Source of the DNA: Neospora caninum Liverpool
Lineage: Eukaryota; Apicomplexa; Conoidasida; Eucoccidiorida; Sarcocystidae
Assembly (NCBI RefSeq): GCF_000208865.1
Contig: NC_018390.1
Span: 3,118,270-3,182,269, forward strand
Direction of reading: 5' to 3'
Length of the DNA stretch: 64,000 nucleotides
Shown here piece after piece: positions 12,401-23,400 of this stretch. Both the position numbers and the translations under genes were made by a program. The notes under the pieces are model-generated. The model was not told the origin of the DNA and searched no databases. It saw only the letters and a list, made by a program, of their open reading frames with translations. Numbering within the stretch: the stretch's first letter is position 1; each line of letters starts with the position of its first letter.

Positions 12401-14372
12401 GCAAGGTTCTAAAGTCGTGTAAGGAAGACTTGCCGTCGAGTTTGACGCAGAGAATGGCGTATTGCTCGCTTCTCAGCTCAATGAAACAGAATCGGGAGGA
12501 CTCGTTGAAGACTTCGCAGCGTTCAACCGGGAGGAGTTTCTCTCCGTGCGTGGCTTCGTCCTCTTTGACGAAGCCTGTCTGTGCATTGACGGCCAGAAGG
12601 GCGCCATTGAAGAAGCCGACAACGTCCGGCTGAGTTGACCCTGGAAAGAACAGCGGAAACCCCAGTGAGGACATCAGCAACGCCTGGTGTCTCTCCACCC
12701 CGCTGGCAGGTTCTCTTGGGTTTGGCCGGTGAACGTCCTCGCACAAGGCGGCCGCCGCGAGCGGCTTCGCGACATGTAGCCGAAACAAAGGGGTTCTGGG
12801 CATTTGGGATCTTGAACGTCAGACAGATGCCCGCACAGCGGCTCTGGAACGCTTGAAGGAATTGTGCCATTACCGCACCAGCCCGTGTCAGTGATAATTT
12901 TATCCCTACGTGTGCGCTCACAAGCAATTCCACCAGCCACGCATGATCTACCGCGGTATGGACACCCGAAAGTCTGCAATTCGCCGCGGGGGTCGAACGC
13001 TCAGATGCGGTTTCGTCCCTTACCAGGAGGAAGGTTGCCGACATAAAGACGTCTATGTTTGCGGTCAAATTCTGCGTCGTATCCTCGCCCGGATCCGAGG
13101 CTCTGCGCTGCAGCCATCGCATGCTGAAGCGCATGCGCGCCGGATGCGGGAGCCCCGCCGACAGCAGGGGGAGGAGGAGCCGCCGGAGGGGGCGGCTGCA
13201 GGCGGCTATTCAGGGTGTTGCTGATGGCCGTCGCGGCAGCTGCCTGGTCTTGAGCCGCCCCGAGGACAAGAGGCGTCGAGTACACCGTAGGCGTGTCTTT
13301 CACAGTAGGCATGACAAACCCGAGCGAAGCGCACGTCGTCGCCGTGGAACTCGTTGCCGGTGAGGCAGAAGAAGAGGCAGCGGCGGATGGCGAAACCTTG
13401 CTATCCCACTTGCTTCTCCGCATTTTCTGGCGTTCGTTGCTACCGGACCTGGGAGACACGCATGCCGCAGACGCCCGGGTCCCGACTGTGAGTTCCATCG
13501 CGGGCTGACGAGTAGTGGAAAAAAGTGGACACCGCCCCTCGCAAAGTACACGAGACATGCGAACCTCCTGAGAGCTGAAACGCTGCTTCAGGACGGACGC
13601 AGAGACCAGGGCGGGCGACCAGCGTTCCACATTCGCTGTCCACAAAGACACTCGGGCACTGAACGCGTTTGGAGAGAAAGACTTCCCCACCACGAGCAGT
13701 TAAAATCCGAGGAATAACCTCTATCGCGCAGCGTAACAAGGGGACAACGAGGACAGAACTCGTCCGTGCCACTACGGCGGAAGCGCATGAGGCGGGGTTT
13801 TAGAAGACTCGAGAGACTCCACCTCCGAACGAGTGTAACAGTATATAAGGTGCCCGAGGCCTTACTGTCTTCCCTCCCTCACTCTTCATCGTCTCTACGC
13901 CCTCTTGGTCTCGAACGGTTGTCTGAATCATATATGCATATGTTTTTGTGTACAGATAGGGGATGAGCGTGTGCCGAGGCGTCCACGTACGTTTTGGCAG
14001 TGAACAGCTTTTGGCCGTTGTCTACGGCATCACTATGATGTTCCGGCAATGGAAAAGTTCCGCGTCCCTGCTCTCCTTGTATTCTTCTATAGTGGCGTGG
14101 TATATCGCTTGGTACGACTTCCTAGGCACAAGAGTGTCGCCTTTTCAGCTTTGCAACGCCTGGGCAGTCACAAAGAGAGGGTCGCTTGAAAAACACACCT
14201 GGAGCCTAACTCACCTGCTGCGTCTCCGTCGCCCCGAATCCGGTGTTTGAGAGCGCCGTCGGGATTTCGAGTCCTTTTTTTCCGTGCTCGCGCTTCGTCC
14301 ATTGCTCTGGCCAACGCTGCCCGAGCGACTGCGAGACCGCCTCCCCCGCGACCCTCCACCGGCAGAATCCAT
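9491..14372 (-). CDS. U2AF2: U2 snRNP auxiliary factor large subunit (U2AF65)
   Basis: Nuclear splicing factor that binds the polypyrimidine tract and recruits U2 snRNP. Exons, 5' to 3': 14215-14372, 13024-13448, 12905 to about 12837, 12434-12640, 12157-12271, 11741-11843, 11085-11216, 10612-10773, 10230-10307, 9910-10038, 9491-9634; about 573 residues. Exon 1 is an RS-type region rich in RRSRSRS. Exon 2 carries RRSKWDSK, matching the Trp-centred segment that binds the small U2AF subunit, then an Ala/Pro-rich linker and the start of RRM1 ([11 protein letters not shown]). RRM1 closes with FCFIELRS and [14 protein letters not shown], a U2AF65 signature. RRM2 is [12 protein letters not shown] ... 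GYGFFEYE ... ALNGFVCG. The UHM-type third RRM starts VVQLLNCVY, continues [10 protein letters not shown] and ends near VFLRYSD. RRM1 has a long loop between helix 1 and strand 2. The intron after exon 4 uses a GC donor. The 3' end of exon 3 is not fixed; all other phases fit. Confidence 0.92.
12428..12433 (-). other. GC (not GT) splice donor in the U2AF65 gene
   Basis: On the minus strand exon 4 ends GACG and the intron opens GCAAGT. The acceptor is TTTTGTAG at about 12272. Only this join gives the conserved RRM1 end [19 protein letters not shown], and the phases match (phase 1). No GT within reach keeps both frame and homology. Confidence 0.85.
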
Positions 14373-15394
14373 GATCTTTTTCAGTGCTCCCCTGGTAGCA
14401 AACGGGACTTCAGCTGGACGACAAAAGTGTCTCACAAAATGCTCAGTCCTTCGCTTTATTCAAGCTGAAAGAAAGAAACGTTAACGGAAGCGCGGGCTGC
14501 GAGAGCCCGCCACGAAGAAGTTCACCGCGGCGCCGAGACAGCGGTTCCCCTGGGAGTGGGAGGACCGCAACACCGGAGTTCTATGCAGTTGTAAACGCTA
14601 ACAAACGAAAAGACTGTGGAAAAGGAAAAAGGTCCCCACCGATAGGAACGGTTCCCAATCACATGAAGACGCTGCTTCACCTCAAACCACCTTACATGCC
14701 TGTCTGAGTCTGGTGACACCTGACAGCATTAAGACGGCAAACGGGACCATAGCTCGAATATGAAGAACAGTTCGCCACCCCCTGTCCTCGGGGGATCCCG
14801 ACTTCACGTGGAAAAATAGAGATGCCACAAAGGAGTGCTTTGATGCACTCGCCACTGCATGCTAATTTGTCACGCGGAAAAAACTGGGCGTCAGATGCCC
14901 GTGTGCATGCATTGTGCAGACGAGTGCGCCGAGCCACAAGGCCTGCTAACTTTAAACACGTGGAAGGTCCTCTCAGTCACTTCGCCCAGAAGAGATGGGA
15001 TATTGAACCAACTGCGCAATCTGTTTTGTCGTCTTTTGGGCGCAAGGACAAACGCAGCAACTGTCATGCCCGGAGCCGTTCGCCCCGACAAACAGGGGAC
15101 GGTCCTTTCGTCAGTGTTCATGGCGAAGACCATGGACGACTGTCCGGAGGAACGCGGCAAGCTTGGCCTGCTTTGAAAAAATAGCGTTTCGTGTTTGTCT
15201 CCAGAGAGTGTGTTGCGTTGCGTGAGTGAAAGTGTGCCCCACGGGAAGCAATGCCTCGTTAAGCCCGTGATTCGCGGGATAGCTCGCCTCTATATAGCTG
15301 ATTATGCAACGGCACCTTTCCTCTCGATGACCAATCATATGGTCCCACAGACATAATATCTGGCCCCCTACTGTCTTTCACCCATCTGTTAAGG
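14373..15394. other. Divergent promoter region
   Basis: U2AF65 reads left and the acyl-CoA-binding protein gene reads right from this 1.0 kb, so it should carry both promoters and 5' UTRs. I see no coding exon or tRNA-like structure. Confidence 0.55.
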
Positions 15395-17220
15395 ATGGCG
15401 AAGGCTGCACATCTGGGGACTGTTCTAGTCTCCAGTTTCACCTGTCTAGTGACTGGTTATGTCTTGTGGAACACCAACTGGTCTCGTTGGGCAAGACGAT
15501 TGAGAGCAGCATGCGCGCGACTCCTATCCCAGCATTGCCCTTTAGTCGACAGTTTGAACGACAACGTGGAAGGTGAACCGACTGAGGAGTTGCCCCAGAC
15601 TTTTAGTGAGGCGACATCGTGGGTAGCTTCACATGGAAAAGGCTGTCCAGTTGAGGATCAGCTGCAACTCTATGGTAAGAGACCAGCACCCTGTTTCTTT
15701 GGCTGTGTGTCGTTGCCGGGATCACAGTTAACTGAGCAAGCTGGAGCATTTTTCTAGAAAAAATACTCCTTCATGTTGGTTCTGTGTGGCACAGTCGCGC
15801 CTGAAGTGTTTGCGTGAAGGATAATCCTTTGCCTTCAGGCTTCTACAAACAAGCTACCGTGGGAGATTGCGCGGACTCCGAACCGTCCATGTTGGAGCTT
15901 GCTCGACATGCCAAATGGTACCGCCTACTTCTGTAAAAGTGTATTGCACAAATGCCGTGCGTCGGCTTAAGCAGTAGTTTTTCCTAGTGATCGAAGAGGC
16001 CCGATTCTTCTCCATGTTTGTTGCTCAGGAACGCATGGCGCCAGTGCGCAGGAATGGAGCCGGAACAAGCAAGAGAGGCTTACATCGCTTTTGTCAAGGG
16101 TATCGTCGCAGCTAGAGCATCGACATCAAGCACGGGACAACAAAAGATGCCTCCAAGCGGCATGCCGGTAAGGATCCGCAGCAGTAACTGTCTGTTGCGT
16201 CGAGCGCGGACATAAAGCATCCTTCTGACTCTCACTCTTGGAGCTCCTGTGTGTGTCCGTGCAGACTGGAAGGCCTCAAAGCTCTCTGAGGCATATCGAG
16301 CAACGACACGAGAAGGAACTGTAAGCCACAGTTTGTTAATACATTGGAAGGCACGCTTTTATGTCTCGGCGCAATAAGCCGTCATGTCGCTCTACATACT
16401 GCTAGCTGACGGAAAACCCGAGTTGCCTCGGTCAAAATCATCGAGTGAGCTTATGCTTTACACCGTATTTTTACATGTCACAACGTCCGTGACACTGGGT
16501 TACTTTTTGTACGGCTGCTTCGGTCCGCAGGTCAAAGGTAGACCTCTTTTTCAGGCACGCGGCAAACGGCGACTTGAAGTCCCTCGTCGAAGACCTCAGA
16601 AGTATGTCGTTCTCAAATAAGGCGCGATAAATCTCAGGCTCTCTTGCGAAGGAACAGGCTACGATTGCATCCTTTTTCTGTGTCTATCACCAGGTGATCC
16701 GGCGCTGGTGAATGCAAGAAATGACGACGATATGACAGCGTTGCATTTGGCAGCGGACAGGTACGTCTCCCATGCTGACAGACAATGGCAGTAGCCGATG
16801 ATTTCGAAGACGTTGACAGTTTTGTCACCCACGTGCTTTGTCTTTCGCCTACAGGGGTCATGTTGAGGTTATTGAATTACTCCTCGAAAAAGGTAAGGGG
16901 AGCACACGCAGCCGCAAAGCGACTCGGGGATCAGGACAGTAGCCCTTGAGAGGCGGCTAGGTGGACTGATCTAATACGAGTTAAGCTGCTACCTGTATGT
17001 GATATTTTTAGGCGCTGATGTAAACGTCCAGGACAACTCTGGGGAAACCCCTCTACATGTGGCGGTTGTGGCCGAGAACTTGAATGTCATATTACTCCTT
17101 CTGAAGAAAAATGCTGATATCTCTCTGCGAAGTCACGAAGGCGAGACAGTGTTCGATGTGGCAAACCAGACAGGCAACTCTGAACTGTTACAGATTATCA
17201 CCGCCTCAAAACCTACGTGA
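15395..17220 (+). CDS. Acyl-CoA-binding domain / ankyrin-repeat protein with N-terminal membrane anchor
   Basis: Binds long-chain acyl-CoA esters; the layout is that of ACBD6-type proteins (ACB domain followed by ankyrin repeats). Exons: 15395-15674, 15839-15917, 16029-16167, 16265-16320, 16531-16601, 16694-16760, 16855-16892, 17012-17220. All phases add up to 312 residues. Residues 6-28 are hydrophobic (GTVLVSSFTCLVTGYVLW), an uncleaved anchor or organelle-targeting segment. The ACB domain covers about residues 75-150: TFSEATSWVA, FYKQATVGDC, then the ligand-binding stretch AKWNAWRQCAGM and AYIAFVKGIV. Ankyrin repeats occupy about 195-310: HAANGDLKSLVEDL, MTALHLAADRGHVEVIELLLEKGA, ETPLHVAVVAENLNVILLLLK and a last half repeat. 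The gene is divergent from U2AF65 and converges on the secreted-protein gene with only 222 bases between stop codons. Confidence 0.88.
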
Positions 17221-17442
17221 TTAGGACTGGAACTCGATGTCAGTGTGCAATGCACTGTTGGCTTATGTCGCCGTTTGGGGGCGAAGAAAATGTATGACGG
17301 TACAACGGATACTTGTGCGGGATTGACAAATATTCCAGGCGAACACCCGACGCATTTTCACATGGTTTCTAGATAAGTAGTTAGGACTTGGCACCATCTT
17401 CGGATGAAACTATGACGTAGAAAAGATGCAGCGACTGTTGTT

Positions 17443-18930
17443 TTAGCGAAGATAAATGGCAACGTCGTCAACTCCCCAAGATGCAGTACATGGGTTTGCG
17501 CCGTCCCTAAACGTGCTGTCGCGACAAGCACATTGAACGCTCGGTGTAAGACGATGCTCGGTGGCGCTATCTTCTTACCTTCCGAAGGTAATGGCCAAAA
17601 ACGGGGCAGAATGGGGCACCGCTACTTCGAGTGATTTCTGCATTGTAGATTGGACAGCATGTGAGCAGGTTCGGAGGCAGGTATGTGAACGGGAACTTAC
17701 CGACAGGGTATCTGGGTAAGAGTGGCCACACGCATCAACACCTCGGCTTGCGCAGTCCTGGAAAAAACAGCAAGGTACCATTAACTCTCTCAAGCCTGGG
17801 TGACGTCGATCCTGCATACCTGTGGAAAACCCTGTTTGGAGTGAGGGCGCAACTGGCGTTCATACAGGTTCTTTGACAGTCTGTTTCTTCAACTTGCCTT
17901 CGGACACCAGTTTTGCGACGCTGAAAAAGGGGCACCTTCTGAACCGTTGTGGCTTTGAAGGGGAAAATCGTCGTACCTGTCCAAACGATCGTGTTCCCAA
18001 GCTTCATGTGCAAATTTTGGCCTGCGATTAAGAGTTGCGTGAAGCACGTTTTGCCATGGAACAGTCCAGCGCACACACCGGTCCACTGGTCGAAGAAATG
18101 AACGCGAGCCTTGATTTTCATTTCAGAATGCCGAGGAATATTCAGATACGTGCCAGTTGCTTTGTTTGCTGCAAACTTGCTGACACACGCTGACGAACAT
18201 GGTGCTGGCCTGAAGAGAATCAGTTGATAACGTACCAGGGCCCCCCCAGGAAGCTATCTCCATTCGTGCCACAGGTGCTGAATTCCTAATTAAACCTTCA
18301 GATTTTGTTTCCGTGACATGACTCGGGTGCGCTGACTGACCTGAGGTGTCCAGAATCCTTCGAGAGGAAAGGTGTCGAAAGTGTTGAGACTCCATAGCCA
18401 CCTGTACGCCATCGTGGCCCAAGAACGTCTGCGCCGCCTCAATCGAATTACCATTCAGAATTGCCATTTGAGGTTACAGGCCCGTTTAGAGCGATGCTGT
18501 TGTCGACAGCGGTGTGGCTTCCAAAGCTCAGAGTATCCGTGGCATCATCCACACTCATGAGGCTCGCACGAGAACCGGACATGAAGAGAATGTTGTTGTC
18601 AGCGGTCATTTTTACTGGTCCTGCATAGCGAAGGCAACGTGGGCCGAGCAACTGGGAAATATGTGTAGACGAACCTGCCTCCTTCCTGTCAAACAATATT
18701 GTTGTTGCCTGAAGTTGAACACCGGTTCCGAACATGTCAACATCGATCTCGGGCAGTTTGAATTTTGGCGCCTCGATGACAGTTTCTGGAGTTACAGCAG
18801 GCGCCGCCTCCTGCTCCTCCTTTGCGAAGGGCTCCAGAACAACGCCTTCGACATTTGCCGAGGTGACCTGGCAGTGCACGGAACTCGCTAAGGAAGAAAG
18901 TACAGTCGCAAAAAGAATTCGCTTCCCCAT
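17443..18930 (-). CDS. Secreted protein with a cysteine-containing, Trp-rich ciliate/apicomplexan-type domain
   Basis: Eight exons, 5' to 3': 18452-18930, 18341-18401, 18236-18285, 18079-18209, 17936-18021, 17701-17757, 17579-17637, 17443-17515. All phases add up to 331 residues. The ATG at 18930 starts a signal peptide (MGKRILFATVLSSLASSVHC). A Pro/Glu-rich stretch follows, then a region predicted to be mostly strands (MTADNNILFMSGSRASLMSV). The C-terminal half carries a run of motifs: WWLWSLNTFDTFPLEGFW, STCGTNGDSFLGG, IKARVHFFDQWTG, LHMKLGNTIVWTG, DACGHSYPDTLS, VAVPHSAPFLAITFGS and WGVDDVAIYLR. From memory this FFDxW..VW..CG.xYPD..FGS..WGV order resembles repeats seen in ciliate and apicomplexan extracellular proteins; I cannot name a family. 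The role is unknown; a secreted or surface location is inferred from the signal peptide. No GPI or membrane tail is seen. Confidence 0.72.
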
Positions 18931-20441
18931 TTCGAAAGAGCAGGATGCGACTACTTTGGGGCAAACCACAAATTTGATTTTATGGTGGAGAGAAGACGCG
19001 GGCTGCTGTACGCACGCTGTAACTACAGTATCTCCATGTCGACACGACGTCCGTGACCCTATTCGGTACCCCCCGAAGCTCTGTATGTATCATTCTTCCT
19101 ATTATCGTTGTCAGGAAGTTGCCGGACTCATTTGTTTGAGGTGCGTTAAAATCGGATGTTGCATCCAGGGCCATTGTCGTTTCCCTGCAAGCCATGGAGC
19201 ACGTGTCGTCCTACGAGGTTTCCACGAGACCAAGAACCCCGGCCCGTCATGCGTTCTACGATAGTGTCTGAACAGCCTGTTCAAAAATGGTAGCCGATTA
19301 ACTTGCCCCGCGTGCACGAGTTTCTTGCTGGGGAGGATCATTTCTCGCTCTCAGCTGCAACGCATACTGCTCTCTCTCGGGGCGTCTTCTGACGCCAGTT
19401 TGAATGAAAACGAATGCTCTTGTGCTGTCACACGCCGGCATCAGGCGCGGTAGGGGTTGGCCAACTACGGCGAAACTCGTCGTGCGCTGATACATGGCTC
19501 TTCCCTGTGCCCTAAGCTTCGACAGACCAGCGGTTAGGCGGATTTCACTTTCGCCAAGCGGGATACACCCCCGGTCATCTACGACGTTGGTTCACCGTCC
19601 GTTCGTATATACGCTGTAACAGTTTCGCTGCTGTCTGCTCGTCATTTCTTAGCAACTGAGATGCTGGCAGCCGGGACGCCCTCTGCGCCCTTGTGAGGCA
19701 CCGCAAACCCCAGATGGCTCCGTTATTGCGCACCGCTGTTAAGAAAAACATGTCTACTGCACTGAAGGGACCACCGTTTCCCTTATTGCACTGCGTCTCG
19801 CTCATACGCAAAATCGGACCAAGCACAAACGACTACATGGTTTCCGGACGGCGAGTGCCGTAATATGTTTCCGATGTTCTTGTTCTCTTTGCCACTACTT
19901 CGGATCCACGTTCTTGGGCGGCTTCCCGCCTGGCACTGGTCGTGCTGCTGACGAGGTCGTGCGTTCGGCCCCTGCCGCTAGCTATCTTTGCAATATGGTT
20001 TGAATGTTGCTTTTACGTATACGTGTGCACGGGGCCGTTGTACACGAAACCTCCGATTGCACGTATCCTCTCCAACACTGCCTGCCCACAAGATTCATGT
20101 TGCCTGCATATTTCATAGCTGCGGTCATCTCCAGTACGCTTGAGGACGCAATGTCTGCGTTTACTCTGTTTGAAGTACGTATTTCCGCATTGCTTATCAT
20201 TGCCAAAGTCTGAAATAAACTGGATCAACATCAACTTGGTTGAGGCTGAGAACGGACCGTATGGAAGAGTTTCACGGTAGCGACACTCAGAATGTGTGCC
20301 CCTAGCCACCCGAACACAAACGATTTGACTAGTAGCTTGCTGAATGGGTTGTTGGTATGTTAGGGTCGTCCACGCGTAAGTACGGCTCGCACATCCTAGT
20401 TGGCGAGGCGGGTGTCTCCACGCTTTGCCGCCGAATTACAA
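18931..20441. other. Intergenic, nothing assigned
   Basis: This contains the upstream region of the secreted-protein gene (-) and the 3' flank of PheRS alpha (-). The short frames lack domains and clear splice borders. Confidence 0.5.
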
Positions 20442-23400
20442 TCACGCGATACCTAACAGAGCACGATGGCCAAATAGCTGTCGAATATTGGAGATTCCGT
20501 AACGGATCATTGTTGGCCTGAAAAACCATGCAGAGAACCGATACGGTGGGCAAACCCGTGTGGCTCTTATCACCGAGTTGCGACACCAAGCAGTACAATG
20601 TGTGCACCATTATTAGTGAAGCGAGGGGGAAATGCAAATTCGGAACCACTTGCCGACATGTGATTCATTAGTGGTTATACTCTACTGTCGAGTGCAAATA
20701 CCCATCGTTCTGAGAGCTGAGTCAGGACGTAATGGCCTCACCGTTCCAGGCTTAGTCCCCAGGCAATGACGGTCACATCTTCAGGAAGACCCATCGGCAG
20801 TAACATCTCTGGTCGGAAAATACCACTATTGCCGACTTCTATCCACCTGCATTGTACAATCACATGGTAACGCCAAACCAGCCATTTTTTGTCTCAATAC
20901 GAACGTCTCTACGCAGCGTGACGAGCATTCCTGTCAGTCCCTGTCCGAGCCGAGCATGTTAAAAATGACTAGACGATATTCCGGAGCTCGGCTGCTTCTG
21001 CTCCCGAAACAGGATAGCTGCCCTGACGCACCTCTTGAGTCCTGCATGATAGCCAAAAATCTCCATTGACGGTTCTGTGTACGGATTGTATGCGGGCTTG
21101 AACCTGCGAAGATCATAATAGCCATCCAGGCGAATCACACTTCCAAAAGAGGAAACAGATGCGATTTGCGTCAGGATAATCCCGCCCTCTAGTACAGGAA
21201 GACAATGAATCTTGGACGAAGTTGTTATATGTTGCCCGTGCAGGCCACTGAGAGGGTGCGTTTTCCATCATACCTGATGATGGTGATATTGCTTCTGTAT
21301 TCACACACTCGACTCAACCTTCAACTATAGTCTAAATACGGGCAACTCCCGAGTCGGTGCGTTTGCCGGTGGTCTACGGAGTTTTATCATCGGAAACGAA
21401 GAAGGCGAAACAATCGAAAATATCGAGCAAGTGTCCTCAAGTTCCGCACGCAGCTGGCCTGAGCGAACGTACTTAAGTTGCTCGATGCCAATCTGCTTGT
21501 AGAAAGTTTCCATCACCCCCATAAGATGGCCTATAGTCAAGCCCCGGTCGGCGACTAGTCCTTCCACCTAAAATTGAACACAAATAATAGACAGATCTGG
21601 TATCGTCCAGCATGCCAAGCCAGCAATAGGTACCTTTGCACACGTCCCAGAAGGCAAACCCCCATGAGCGGCTCCGAAGGGGCGTCGCGATGTAGTGACT
21701 CTCACTAACGTCGCACCAAACTGCTCGACTAAGCCAGAATCCATCATTCTCCACTTGTCACGATGAAAACTCACCTGATGAAATTCGGCAAGATGGGTGG
21801 CGTCTAGGGTTTCATTTCGAAACACCCGATCTATAGAGAAGAACTTCCGGGGGCGGAAAACACCGGTCTGCCAGCAGACAACGAGCTTCAGTCCGAAGAT
21901 CGCATGAGCCGTCTTCGCCCAGAGGTAGTGAAAAAATTTGATATCTCGCAAGGGTCGAGCAAGTGACTGCAGGGGTTACGAGGGGAACACCAGACCCCTT
22001 GCTCCCCCTGCTCCCAAGAAAGGTAGTGTACCGAGGCTTCCTCTAACCGTACCTGGCGGATTCAGGGGCGTAAGACAACGGACAGAAGCTAGCTGTACCG
22101 CCGTTGTGGCAATTCCTGACGATATGGCTAGCGTTCGCCACTGCTCCGCTTGCCGAAAGCTTGTCACGTGTGTCTTACCTTCTTATACTCTTGAGCGAGC
22201 TCGTAGAGCATGCGAGCAGACGAAGCGGTTGTGTGTGTCCTCAGGATGTTTCCCAAGGACTCGTCTTGCGACCTGGACGATCACGAGCAAGGACATCCAA
22301 GTGACTCCTACCCAAACGCCCACAGATTCTTATCGGCTCAAGAAGTGACGTCCACTGCTATCCTGCCTCACACTGTGGCCTGTCGCTACACAGCCACAAC
22401 AAGCGCGACATTCGTTGACGGCAGCAAAAGGCCCCGCTAGCTTGCCTCGTTCTTCGCAGAAGATGTACATCAACTAAACCGCAGGTCCGGGAGTCGGGGC
22501 GACTTACCACTCGTATTGCCATCCAATAGATCCATGCCCACCATGTTCATGGATGTCTTTCACGCTGTTGAAGTACGCTTGGGGAATCTTTGCCGCATCG
22601 CTGGATTTGGGAGCCTGCTCATCAAATCAGACAAGAGCAGTGCGCCGTTCCTACAGTGGTGAGCTAAACCGCAGGTTGAACACAGAACAAGGCGAGAGAC
22701 AAAAGAGGAATGCAAAGTACCCTCGAGAGAATGAGGGGGGGGGAGGGTGGGGGAAAGCGAAAACAGAAAAGTCGTCTCTCAAACATGCGCCAACCGACTC
22801 GTCCGCGTGTCCCTTAAGCACCAAAGGTGCGTCTCGTCCGTGGCAAACTCGGGGCTCTTTTCGAACGTCTCTTTTTTTCTAAACGAATACGGTTGCCGAG
22901 ACGGCAACAGGTTCGGGTTATCTCTTTTCTCTTCTGACGGGGAACGAAAACCCACGCAGCAATTCATCCACCTCACTGGCAGTCCTGCAAGAACCCCCCG
23001 CGAAAACGTGTTCGACTCTGTCGATACACACACTTAATCAGAAACAGGGAAACCCTATAACTTTAGGAAATACAGGCCTTGGTTGCCACTGATGCTCCTG
23101 CGAACGTTGGGGGGCCAAAGAAGCTAGCGAAAGGTAGGGCCGTCTTGCCCTTTGAAGGCGGCATTCCCCGTTTTACGAAAAGCTCATCAGAAATACGCCA
23201 GTGCCGAAAACGGAACTAGGGCGCATGACTGACCTGGAGAAAGAAGGTATCTTGCACATCTCGAGCAGGGTGCTGTTGAGGCATGAAGAGCGCGTCAAAA
23301 CACCAGAACGACGACTCCACATACTGATTCGTCGGCATCTCCTGAAATACAGACATCACATTCACCTACTGGAAAAGCAACCAGTCAGGCATGGGTGCGC

